Assembly (NCBI GenBank): GCA_900553815.1
Contig: USEY01000066.1
Coordinates: forward strand, 1 to 17,088
DNA from: an uncultured Bacteroides sp.
GTDB lineage: Bacteria; Bacteroidota; Bacteroidia; Bacteroidales; Bacteroidaceae
Length of the DNA: 17,088 nt
Direction: 5' to 3'
Shown: positions 7,677 to 14,574 of the stretch, piece after piece
How the letters are laid out: every line of letters starts with the position of its first letter
How positions within the stretch are numbered: the first letter of the stretch is position 1
Translations under genes and position numbers: made by a program
Notes under the pieces: model-generated
What the model was told of the DNA's origin: nothing
The model's input: only the letters and a program-made list of their open reading frames with translations
Databases searched by the model: none

Positions 7677-8810
7677 ATGGCTGGCATTTATCTGCACATC
7701 CCTTTCTGCAAGACGCGTTGCGCGTATTGCGATTTTTATTCCACCACGAGTATCCCGTTGCGCCGGCGTTACGTGCAGGCTCTGTGTACGGAGTTGCGAG
7801 AGCGGCGCGACTATTTGGGCGGCAAGGAAGTGAAGACTATCTACCTGGGTGGAGGAACACCGTCGCAGCTGGACGGTGGGGAACTGGAGATGCTGTTTGC
7901 AACGCTGGACGAGGTGTATGACACGCGGCAATGCGAAGAGATAACCTTGGAGGCTAATCCTGATGACCTGACAGAGGAGTATGTAGAGATGCTGCGCCGG
8001 TTGCCGGTCAACCGCATCAGTATGGGCGTACAGACGTTTGATGACGCTATGTTGAGGCTGCTCAACCGTCGGCATACGGCGTGTCAGGCCGCGGAGGCGG
8101 TGGAGCGTTGCCGTCGGGCGGGGTTCGATAATCTGAGCATAGACCTCATCTATGGGTTGCCCGGCGAGACAGATGAGCGTTGGCGCAGTGACCTGTCGCA
8201 GGCAGTGGCGTTGGGGGTGGAACATCTGTCGGCCTATCACTTGACTTACGAGGAAGGTACACCTCTTTACCGTATGTTGCAGGAACATCGGGTCAGTGAG
8301 GTGGACGAGGACAGCAGCGTGCGCTTCTTCACCATGCTAATGGACACGCTGTCGGCAGCCGGATACGAGCATTACGAAATATCTAACTTTTGCAAGCCCG
8401 GCCGTTATGCACGCCATAACACGGCTTACTGGCAGGGTATTCCTTACTTGGGTTGCGGGCCTTCGGCGCATTCGTTCAATCGGATTGAGCGGGAGTGGAA
8501 CGTGGCGTCGTTGGATGAGTATTTGTCAGGCATCGAAAGCGGTAACCGTCGTTTCGAAGTAGAGTGCCTTGACACGGAGACCCGCTACAACGAGTACATC
8601 ATGACAGGGCTGCGCACCCGATGGGGCGTGTCGCCCGACTATGTACAGGAGACGTTTGGCGCCGGTTTGTGCCGCTACCTCATGGAGATGGCTGCACCAT
8701 ACCTGAAGGGTGGCAAGCTGGAACTGGAGGACGGCAGCCTGCGGCTGACACGTGCGGGTATCTTCGTGTCCGACGGCATCATCAGCGACCTGATGTCGGT
8801 GGAAAGCTGA
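7677..8810 (+). CDS. hemW: Radical SAM heme chaperone HemW (coproporphyrinogen oxidase-like)
   Basis: A 377-residue protein started at the ATG at 7677, which gives the canonical N-terminus MAGIYLHIPFC; the in-frame TTG at 7659 is not needed. The 4Fe-4S cluster motif C-x3-C-x2-C is at residues 11, 15 and 18, followed by D-F. The SAM-binding GGGTPS, the barrel motif 'SMGVQTFDD', and the HemW signature RHNTAYW followed by YLGCGPSAHS are all present, with a C-terminal HemW-type domain. The family was long called oxygen-independent coproporphyrinogen III oxidase-like; characterised members bind heme and deliver it rather than decarboxylate. It acts in the cytoplasm and is unrelated to the neighbouring glycan genes. 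Its last 29 bases overlap the 3' end of the convergent propeller gene. Confidence 0.9.
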   Translation: MAGIYLHIPFCKTRCAYCDFYSTTSIPLRRRYVQALCTELRERRDYLGGKEVKTIYLGGGTPSQLDGGELEMLFATLDEVYDTRQCEEITLEANPDDLTEEYVEMLRRLPVNRISMGVQTFDDAMLRLLNRRHTACQAAEAVERCRRAGFDNLSIDLIYGLPGETDERWRSDLSQAVALGVEHLSAYHLTYEEGTPLYRMLQEHRVSEVDEDSSVRFFTMLMDTLSAAGYEHYEISNFCKPGRYARHNTAYWQGIPYLGCGPSAHSFNRIEREWNVASLDEYLSGIESGNRRFEVECLDTETRYNEYIMTGLRTRWGVSPDYVQETFGAGLCRYLMEMAAPYLKGGKLELEDGSLRLTRAGIFVSDGIISDLMSVES

Positions 8811-10404
8811 CGCGCTCCAGCTCCTGGCCGTCGCAGCTGATGACCACTTCGCACGCATCGCCCAGAGGGGCTGCGGGACTGAGGGACAGTTCGGCTGCTT
8901 CGTAGGGTTTCAGGGCCTTTACATCACCGCTGGCCATCAGTTGGCCGTTGCTCCACACCTCGGCTTTGGCGGGTTGCGAATTTGAGAGGCCGAAGTTTTC
9001 TATGGTCAGTTTCAGTTGGTTTGTTTCCTTGTCAGCAATCGGTCGGCGGGTTGAGAGCAGGGCGGGGCGGTAGTCTACGTATGGCAGGCGTGCATAACCG
9101 AAGAGGAGTCCGCCTTTTGTGTCTCGTCCTATCAGTTTGGGAGCAAACTCGTCGGGGCCGATGCCGCTGCCCTTGCCGTTGAATACCACTATCAGGTCTT
9201 TGCCGTCGTGGCGGGTCTTCACGGCCTTGCAGCCGCGGCCCAGGTTGACTTCGGTGAAGGAGCCGAAGCGCAGCGAAGGCACGTCGACTTCGGTCTGCGG
9301 GTCGAAGCCTTCCTCGGCTTTGATTCTGACTTCGATACGCTTGGTCTTGGCGTTGATTTCCTGCTCGTTCAGCACGCTCAGCAGCAGTCCCTTGTTCAGC
9401 GGGATGCAGATGTTCTTCGACGAGTGGCGGTCGCAAGGCTTGTCTTCCCACTTCAGGGTGTCGATGACGGCGAAGTTCATCTGTGTCACCCGGCCTTCCG
9501 GGTCTTGGAAGACTTTGGGCCGCTCATACTTGAACCAGTTTTCTACGCTGCCGTCCTGGTGGCGGGCAATGCCGGGCATGTAGGCTTCGCCCTGTTCCGT
9601 CACCCAGTGTATGCCATCCTTAGAGCGTTGGTAGAAGGCGATGCGCCCCAGCCAGTCGTTCACGATGAGGTGGTATTGCAAGCTGTCACGCCAAACAACG
9701 GGGTCTTCAAACTCACCCTCTACAGCCGGATATACGCGTCCGTTGCTCACCTGCTGGTAGGTGGACAGGCCGTCGCGGCTAATCCAGGCGCCGCCTCCGC
9801 GGCATATCATCAGGCGCGAGCCGTCGGGACGGCGGGCGAAGGTGAGGTTCGATAAGCCTTCAATGATTTTCCGGTCGCGAGGGTCGAAGCTGAACTGCTG
9901 GTAGTTCCACACCAGGCTGTTTTCGTTGGGGGCGATGTAATAACCGTCGATGACGTAGACCACTACGCGGTCGTCGCTCAGGCGGAAAGCTTCGGGATTG
10001 TGTCCTTTTCCGATGGAGTTTATCACTTTGTACGGGCCGTGCAGACTGTTGGAGGTGGCGTGGTAGACGGTAGATTTGCCCCAAAACATGTGTCCCTTTG
10101 GAGAACTTTCGGGCCAGCCACAGACGTAGAGGTGGTAAGTGCCGTCGGACGTTTGCAGGATGTTGCCACCCCAGAAGGAAATGTCGGGCAGTTCTATGCC
10201 GTTGTCTACAAAGCGGTTCTGCACACTGTCCGTACCCCAGATGCCTTGTGCCTGTCTACCGTTGGGCATGGGTAGGAAGCAGTCCATAAAGCGGGCGCCG
10301 GGCACCAGCTGTTGCCACTCTGCGGGGCGCTGGCGTTCGGTCACTTGTGCGGATAGTGGTGCGGTGAGTAGGGCTGAAAGCAGGAATAAGATGGTCTTTT
10401 TCAT
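8782..10404 (-). CDS. Secreted five-bladed beta-propeller glycosidase-like protein (GH43/GH117-like), substrate unknown
   Basis: A 540-residue protein with a clear signal peptide (MKKTILFLLSALLTAPLSAQ). Residues 70-330 have the repeated blade pattern of GH43/GH117-type propellers: 'LPDISFWGGNILQTSDGTYH' (Asp74), then GHNPEAF (Glu138), then EGEFEDPVVW (Glu231/Glu233/Asp234). Acidic residues at these spots are the likely catalytic set, but I cannot assign them firmly. About 335-540 is a beta-rich tail; the last part (LKLTIENFGLSNSQPAKAEVW) looks like a CARDB or fibronectin-type domain. It is the last gene of the mannonate operon, after a signal-peptide esterase, which suggests action on a uronic-acid-bearing glycan. 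I do not recognise the exact family and give no substrate. Confidence 0.72.
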   Translation of the reverse strand: MKKTILFLLSALLTAPLSAQVTERQRPAEWQQLVPGARFMDCFLPMPNGRQAQGIWGTDSVQNRFVDNGIELPDISFWGGNILQTSDGTYHLYVCGWPESSPKGHMFWGKSTVYHATSNSLHGPYKVINSIGKGHNPEAFRLSDDRVVVYVIDGYYIAPNENSLVWNYQQFSFDPRDRKIIEGLSNLTFARRPDGSRLMICRGGGAWISRDGLSTYQQVSNGRVYPAVEGEFEDPVVWRDSLQYHLIVNDWLGRIAFYQRSKDGIHWVTEQGEAYMPGIARHQDGSVENWFKYERPKVFQDPEGRVTQMNFAVIDTLKWEDKPCDRHSSKNICIPLNKGLLLSVLNEQEINAKTKRIEVRIKAEEGFDPQTEVDVPSLRFGSFTEVNLGRGCKAVKTRHDGKDLIVVFNGKGSGIGPDEFAPKLIGRDTKGGLLFGYARLPYVDYRPALLSTRRPIADKETNQLKLTIENFGLSNSQPAKAEVWSNGQLMASGDVKALKPYEAAELSLSPAAPLGDACEVVISCDGQELERVSFPPTSGR

Positions 10405-10446
10405 GGAAGGATTGTGGGGTCGCTGTTGGGGTTGTTTTCATATTTG

Positions 10447-10492
10447 GCCGTTGGCCGGAGAGAGGATATACCTGTCAGGGGTGGCCAACGGC
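10447..10492. repeat. Perfect 10-bp inverted repeat between hydrolase and propeller genes
   Basis: GCCGTTGGCC (10447-10456) and GGCCAACGGC (10483-10492) are exact reverse complements separated by 26 bases. The loop itself contains the palindrome CCTG-T-CAGG (10471-10479). It lies in the 102-base gap, immediately after the hydrolase stop on the transcribed minus strand. There is no uridine run after it, so an mRNA-processing or stability element is more likely than a terminator. Confidence 0.6.
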
Positions 10493-10506
10493 TGGATGTT
10501 CTTTGT

Positions 10507-11352
10507 TTATTGTTTACCTTGTTCGCGTTTGCGTATGTACTTCAGCAGCAGGAATTCTGCCGGGTGCTTCATGCCTCCGTGGTTGAAGCCGTCCAGCTCG
10601 TAAAGGGTAACATCGGGATGACCTGCCAGCTTCAGCATGCGCCACATGTAGGCGTTTTCTTCGTATCGGCCCAGCATTTCCAGTTCGCGGCCGCCGGTAA
10701 TCAGAATGATGGGCGGACAGTCCTTGCGGACGTAGTAGAGCGGTGCATACTGGTCGATGATGGGTTGCAGGTCGGAGATACCACGGTCGTGTCTGTTCTT
10801 GAAGTGGGTTATCATCTGTCCGCTGAAGGGAATCAGGGCCGCCATGCTGTCGGCATCCACTCCATATTTGGCCAGGCGGGTCTTGTCGAGGCCTATCATG
10901 CTGACCAGATAGCCTCCGGCAGAGTGTCCGGCCAGGTAGATTTTGTCCGTACTGCCACCATACTTCGCTACATTCTTCACTACCCAGGCTACGGCTGCTG
11001 CCGCGTCGTCTACGGCATCGTCAGTAGTTACGTTGGCATTGATGGCATCTTTCTTATCCTTGTCTTTGGCACAGAGTCTGTATTCCACACCTATCAGGAT
11101 GATGCCCTGTTCACGCAGTTCGTTGGGTATCTCGCGCTTGCCTCCGGTCAGTCCGCCGCCGTGAAACCACACGACGGTGGGAGCGTTCGTTTTGCCTTTC
11201 GGATAGTAGACGTCGAGCAGGCACATCTGCTTGGTATATGGGTCGTTGCTGTCGGGACGGTAGGAGATGCCCTTTTCCCATTCATAGTCTTGGGCATGGA
11301 GCAGGGTGGTGCTGAGTATGAGGCACAGTAAAGTCAGAAATCGGGTTTTCAT
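10507..11352 (-). CDS. Secreted alpha/beta-hydrolase, carbohydrate esterase-like
   Basis: A 281-residue protein started at the ATG complementary to 11350-11352, which begins the signal peptide MKTRFLTLLCLILSTTLLHAQ; the upstream ATG at 11412 would place 20 residues in front of it and falls inside the terminator region. Motifs of the hormone-sensitive-lipase/BD-FAE class are in order: oxyanion HGGG (64-67), nucleophile elbow GHSAGG (Ser144), acid in TGGRELEM (Glu223 probably replaces the usual Asp), and catalytic His258 in FNHGGM. It is expected in the periplasm and may remove acetyl or feruloyl-type esters from plant glycans; the operon context supports this, but no substrate is evident. Confidence 0.82.
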   Translation of the reverse strand: MKTRFLTLLCLILSTTLLHAQDYEWEKGISYRPDSNDPYTKQMCLLDVYYPKGKTNAPTVVWFHGGGLTGGKREIPNELREQGIILIGVEYRLCAKDKDKKDAINANVTTDDAVDDAAAAVAWVVKNVAKYGGSTDKIYLAGHSAGGYLVSMIGLDKTRLAKYGVDADSMAALIPFSGQMITHFKNRHDRGISDLQPIIDQYAPLYYVRKDCPPIILITGGRELEMLGRYEENAYMWRMLKLAGHPDVTLYELDGFNHGGMKHPAEFLLLKYIRKREQGKQ

Positions 11353-11386
11353 AGCTATAGTGTGTATTTTATGATGTGAGAAAAGT

Positions 11387-11418
11387 GTCCCCTTGCCTTG
11401 GGGGTAAGGCAAGGGGAC
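11387..11418 (-). terminator. Intercistronic terminator after uxuA
   Basis: GTCCCCTTGCCTT (11387-11399) and AAGGCAAGGGGAC (11406-11418) form a perfect 13-bp stem with a six-base loop. On the minus strand it is followed by ACTTTTCTC, so it terminates transcription coming from uxuA. No TAnnTTTG is seen between it and the hydrolase start, which implies partial readthrough. Confidence 0.75.
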
Positions 11419-11442
11419 GATATGGATTGAAGTTGTGTGGCA

Positions 11443-12621
11443 TTATTTGTCGGCAAAGAGCGACTTGGCGATACCCATCTCCAGTCCGCGCAGTTCGGCC
11501 AGTCCGCGCAGGCGGCCTATGCAGCTGTAGCCGGGGTTGGTCTTCTTGCGCAGGTCGTCCACCATCTGGTGTCCGTGGTCGGGACGCATGGCAATGGAGA
11601 CGCCGCGACGTTGCTGAAGTTCCAGGAAGGCCTTCATGACGCCATACATGTCTACGTTGCCTTCCAGGTGGTTGGCCTCGTAGAAGTTGCCCTCGGCATC
11701 TCGCTGAGTGGAGCGCAGGTGGACGAAGTTGATGCGGTCGCCGAAGCGTGTCATCATGGCGGCACAGTCGTTGGCGCTGCTTACGCCCAGCGAACCGGTG
11801 CACAGGCAGAGGCCGTTGCTCGGATTGGGCACGGCGTCAATCAGAGCTTGGAAGTCTTCGGCACAGCTCATGATGCGCGGCAGGCCCAGGATGGACATGG
11901 GCGGGTCGTCGGGATGGATGACCAGCTTGACGCCTACTTCGTCGGCCACGGGGCAGATTTCGCTCAGGAAGTAAATCAGGTTCTGACGCAGACGTTCGGG
12001 CGTGATGTCCTTGTAGCGGTCCAGTTCGTGCTGGAACTGTTCCAGCGTGAAGCTTTCTTCCGAACCCGGCAGGCCGGCTATCATGTTGCGCACCAGCTTC
12101 TGCTTGTCTTCTTCAGTCATCTGCTCGAAGCGGGCTTTGGCCTTGGCCTTCTCTTCGTCGGTGTATTCTTTTTCGGCTCCCGGACGCTTCAGCAGGAATA
12201 GGTCGAAGGCAATGAAGGCGGCACGCTCAAAGCGCAGGGCACGGCTGCCGTCGGGCAGTTCGTAGGCCAGGTCGGTACGTGTCCAGTCCAGTACGGGCAT
12301 GAAGTTGTAGGTGACGATGTTTACACCACACTTGGCCAGGTTGCGCAGGCTTTCCTTGTAGTTGTCGATGTACTTTTGGAAGTCGCCGGTCTGCGTCTTG
12401 ATGTGCTCATGTACGGGCACGCTTTCCACTACAGACCAGGTGAGGCCTACTTCTTCTATCATCTGCTTGCGCTTCATGATTTCCTCTACAGTCCACACTT
12501 CACCGTTGGGAATGTGATGCAGGGCGTTGACGATGCCGGTGGCTCCGGCTTGCTTGATATCCCACAGGCTGACGGGGTCGTTCGGTCCGTACCAGCGCCA
12601 GGTTTGTTCGCAAAGTATCAT
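11443..12621 (-). CDS. uxuA: Mannonate dehydratase
   Basis: A 392-residue cytoplasmic enzyme, the usual length for UxuA. It converts D-mannonate to 2-keto-3-deoxy-D-gluconate in the hexuronate pathway (EC 4.2.1.8). Diagnostic parts are the start [79 protein letters not shown] and RPDHGHQM, which together carry the conserved His, Cys and Asp residues around the metal site. The start ATG is complementary to 12619-12621, 44 bases after the SDR gene, so the two are cotranscribed and catalyse successive steps. A strong hairpin follows 25 bases after its stop. Confidence 0.95.
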   Translation of the reverse strand: MILCEQTWRWYGPNDPVSLWDIKQAGATGIVNALHHIPNGEVWTVEEIMKRKQMIEEVGLTWSVVESVPVHEHIKTQTGDFQKYIDNYKESLRNLAKCGVNIVTYNFMPVLDWTRTDLAYELPDGSRALRFERAAFIAFDLFLLKRPGAEKEYTDEEKAKAKARFEQMTEEDKQKLVRNMIAGLPGSEESFTLEQFQHELDRYKDITPERLRQNLIYFLSEICPVADEVGVKLVIHPDDPPMSILGLPRIMSCAEDFQALIDAVPNPSNGLCLCTGSLGVSSANDCAAMMTRFGDRINFVHLRSTQRDAEGNFYEANHLEGNVDMYGVMKAFLELQQRRGVSIAMRPDHGHQMVDDLRKKTNPGYSCIGRLRGLAELRGLEMGIAKSLFADK

Positions 12622-12665
12622 AATCGGTAATTTGTTGTTTTTTATCAGGTTGGTTATTCTGTTCT

Positions 12666-13475
12666 TTAGATAGAGAATGCGTCGAATCCGCCGTCAACAA
12701 CCGACAGAGCACCGGTCACGAAGCTGGAAGCGTCGCTGATGAGGTAGTGGATGGTGCCAAACAGTTCCTCGGGTTCGGCAAATCGGCCGGCCGGAGTGTG
12801 GGCGATGATGGTTCGTGCACGGTCGGTGTAAGAGCCGTCGGGATTGGTCAGCAGTGTGCGGTTCTGATTGGTCAGCAGGAAGCCCGGTACGATGGCGTTG
12901 ACACGCAGTTCGGGACTGAACTTCGTGGCCAGTTCGGTAGCCATGTAGCGGGTATAGTTGGCAATGGCAGCCTTGGCAGAGCCGTAGCCTACCACACGTG
13001 TCAGCGGGCGAAGGGCAGACTCGGAGCAGAAGTTTACAATGGCGCCTTTCTTATTCTTGGCCATGACGTCGACAAATACCATGGTAGGCAGGATGGTGCC
13101 GAAGAGGTTGAGGTCAACCACCTTCTTGAAGGCATCCACGTCGAGGTCGAGAACGGTCTTGTCGGGGGCGATGGTAGCTCCGGGCATGTTGCCACCGGCA
13201 GCGTTCAGCAGAACGTCGATGGTGCCGAAACGTTCAAGAATAGCTTTCTTGTTTTCTTCCAGTACGGCCTTGTTCAGTACGTCGGTCATGAGGAACAGTG
13301 CTTCCGATTTCTGGTTAAGCTCGGCTTCCAGTTCCTTGCCCTGCGCCTCTACGCGGTCCAGGATAACGATTTTTGCACCTTGTTCAGCCAGGTAGTTGGC
13401 TATATTTTTACCTAAAATGCCACAACCGCCAGTGATGACGATTACTTTGTCTTTGATGTCGAATAAGTTTTTCAT
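12666..13475 (-). CDS. SDR-family D-mannonate oxidoreductase (fructuronate reductase)
   Basis: A 269-residue short-chain dehydrogenase. The Rossmann start is [16 protein letters not shown], with NAAGG at about 91-95, a catalytic Ser in FCSESAL, and YGSAK (the YxxxK pair) near residue 165. The ending '[18 protein letters not shown]' is standard for the family. Because uxuA follows directly, the likely reaction is fructuronate to mannonate with NAD(P)H, as done by the SDR-type UxuB of Bacillus; it is not related to the long-chain UxuB of E. coli. A KduD-like ketouronate reductase role is the alternative. It is first in its operon, behind the shared AraC control region. Confidence 0.85.
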   Translation of the reverse strand: MKNLFDIKDKVIVITGGCGILGKNIANYLAEQGAKIVILDRVEAQGKELEAELNQKSEALFLMTDVLNKAVLEENKKAILERFGTIDVLLNAAGGNMPGATIAPDKTVLDLDVDAFKKVVDLNLFGTILPTMVFVDVMAKNKKGAIVNFCSESALRPLTRVVGYGSAKAAIANYTRYMATELATKFSPELRVNAIVPGFLLTNQNRTLLTNPDGSYTDRARTIIAHTPAGRFAEPEELFGTIHYLISDASSFVTGALSVVDGGFDAFSI

Positions 13476-13491
13476 GATTCAATAATTTATT

Positions 13492-13506
13492 GCATTAATT
13501 TAATGC
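13492..13506. repeat. 15-base palindrome at the SDR transcript start
   Basis: GCATTAA-T-TTAATGC is a perfect inverted repeat with one central base. It lies between the -7 element at 13509-13516 and the SDR start at 13475, so it overlaps the expected start of transcription. It may be an operator or a 5' stem. Confidence 0.4.
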
Positions 13507-13508
13507 TA

Positions 13509-13516
13509 CAAAAGTA
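13509..13516 (-). promoter_or_regulatory. -7 promoter element of the SDR-uxuA operon
   Basis: On the minus strand this reads TACTTTTG, an exact TAnnTTTG match 34 bases upstream of the SDR start codon. There is no clear TTTG at -33, which fits a promoter that depends on an activator. Confidence 0.6.
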
Positions 13517-13541
13517 GGCTGAAAAGAAATATGGTGTTAAG

Positions 13542-13574
13542 TCGATTTTTGCAGGAATTATGTCTATTTTTGCA
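13542..13574. promoter_or_regulatory. Candidate AraC-type operator: two 12-base direct repeats, 21 bases apart
   Basis: TCGATTTTTGCA (13542-13553) and TCTATTTTTGCA (13563-13574) agree at 11 of 12 positions and are spaced by 21 bases, two helical turns. AraC-family proteins commonly bind such tandem half-sites with their two HTH motifs. The pair abuts the -33 region of the minus-strand operon and overlaps the -7 element of the araC gene itself, the position expected for activation of one and autoregulation of the other. Confidence 0.5.
13565..13572 (+). promoter_or_regulatory. Candidate -7 element of the AraC-family gene
   Basis: TATTTTTG matches TAnnTTTG, 35 bases before the ATG at 13608. 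It lies inside the second operator repeat, so bound regulator would block it. The TTTG at 13548-13551 is too close (13 bases) for a standard -33. Confidence 0.4.
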
Positions 13575-13607
13575 ATCTGGTGAATTCTTACTAACAGAAG
13601 GTTGGCT

Positions 13608-14513
13608 ATGAAGAAGATAGTAAACGAGCAACTCTACATTTCCAACAACAATCCCCTGCGCATCCGCTTTTACGATTACGAGCGGTTCACCTATCCGTGG
13701 CATTTCCACAGCGAATATGAGCTGATGTATGTGGAGCAGGGGAGGGGGCAGTGTCTGATTGGCGACAGTATCATTGACTATGCCGACGGCAGCCTGCTCT
13801 TCTTTGGCCCGGAACTGCCCCACTGCATGCTGAACTTCAGCGAACAGCAGACGGAAGGCGTGCCGACAGCGGGGGTGAGGGGCGTGATAGTCCAGTTTGA
13901 AAAGGACTTTATGCAATATTCCTTTTCCAACTATGTGCAGTTCATTCATATACACAAAATGCTGGTACAGGCCGGACGAGGCATCGTCTACAGGTTGGTC
14001 GATTATCCTGCTGTGCGCAGTTTGCTCAACAGCCTGCCGCTGGCCGAGGGTGTGGACCAGATACTGATGCTGTTGAGGCTGCTGCAGGCACTCTCGCAGA
14101 TTGGGCAGCGGGAACTGGTGGCTTCGCCCAACTACAGTCCGCTGTCGGCCGGCGTGACCAACCGGAAGATAGAAAAAGTGATTTCCTTCCTGAACAAACG
14201 TTATACGCAGCGCATCAGCCTGACTGAAATTGCCTCACACACGGCCATGAACCCTTCGTCCTTCTGCCGCTACTTCAAGGAAAACACGGGCAAGACCCTG
14301 AAGGAGTATATCATGGACATGCGGATAGGCTATGCCTGCAAGCTGTTGGCCGTTGACCAGCTCAACATCTCGCAAATCAGCCTGGAGTGCGGATTCGAAA
14401 CCATCACTCATTTCAACAAGAACTTCAAGCGGATTACGGGGATTACGCCTACGGAGTATAAGAAGAGAATCTTGCGGGCGGATGAGGCGGTAGTTTATAA
14501 AAAGAATGTCTAA
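13608..14513 (+). CDS. AraC-family transcriptional regulator
   Basis: A 301-residue protein; ATG at 13608 is preferred over the in-frame TTG two codons earlier. The N-terminal cupin-like sensor domain (about 14-80) has FTYPWHFHSEYELMYVEQG and FFGPELPHCML, which carry the conserved His and Glu of sugar-sensing AraC proteins. The C-terminal DNA-binding domain (about 187-289) has two HTH motifs, the first at ISLTEIASHTAMNPSSFCRYF and the second at LNISQISLECGFETITHFNKNF, ending with GITPTEYKK. It is divergent from the SDR-uxuA operon with only 132 bases between, so it probably activates that operon in response to a uronate or a related sugar. Ligand identity is inference. Confidence 0.9.
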   Translation: MKKIVNEQLYISNNNPLRIRFYDYERFTYPWHFHSEYELMYVEQGRGQCLIGDSIIDYADGSLLFFGPELPHCMLNFSEQQTEGVPTAGVRGVIVQFEKDFMQYSFSNYVQFIHIHKMLVQAGRGIVYRLVDYPAVRSLLNSLPLAEGVDQILMLLRLLQALSQIGQRELVASPNYSPLSAGVTNRKIEKVISFLNKRYTQRISLTEIASHTAMNPSSFCRYFKENTGKTLKEYIMDMRIGYACKLLAVDQLNISQISLECGFETITHFNKNFKRITGITPTEYKKRILRADEAVVYKKNV

Positions 14514-14550
14514 AGAATGATAGGAATATCTTTATCATTCTTTAGACATT
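14505..14550. terminator. Bidirectional terminator between araC-type gene and GH2
   Basis: AATGTCTAAAGAATGATA (14505-14522) and its exact reverse complement (14533-14550) form an 18-bp stem with a 10-base loop. The AraC-family stop codon (14511-14513) is inside the left arm. On the minus strand the stem is followed by CTTTTTATA, a good uridine tract for ending the GH2 transcript; on the plus strand the tail TATTAATTTG is weaker. Confidence 0.8.
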
Positions 14551-14574
14551 TATTAATTTGATTATAACCGTGTT

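Noticed and set aside
10414..11331. A 305-codon plus-strand open frame opposite the esterase gene
   Set aside because: The minus strand encodes a complete alpha/beta-hydrolase with signal peptide and catalytic triad; the plus frame has no motif. Plus-strand frames opposite uxuA (11437-12201) and the SDR gene (12747-13415) are the same kind of artefact.
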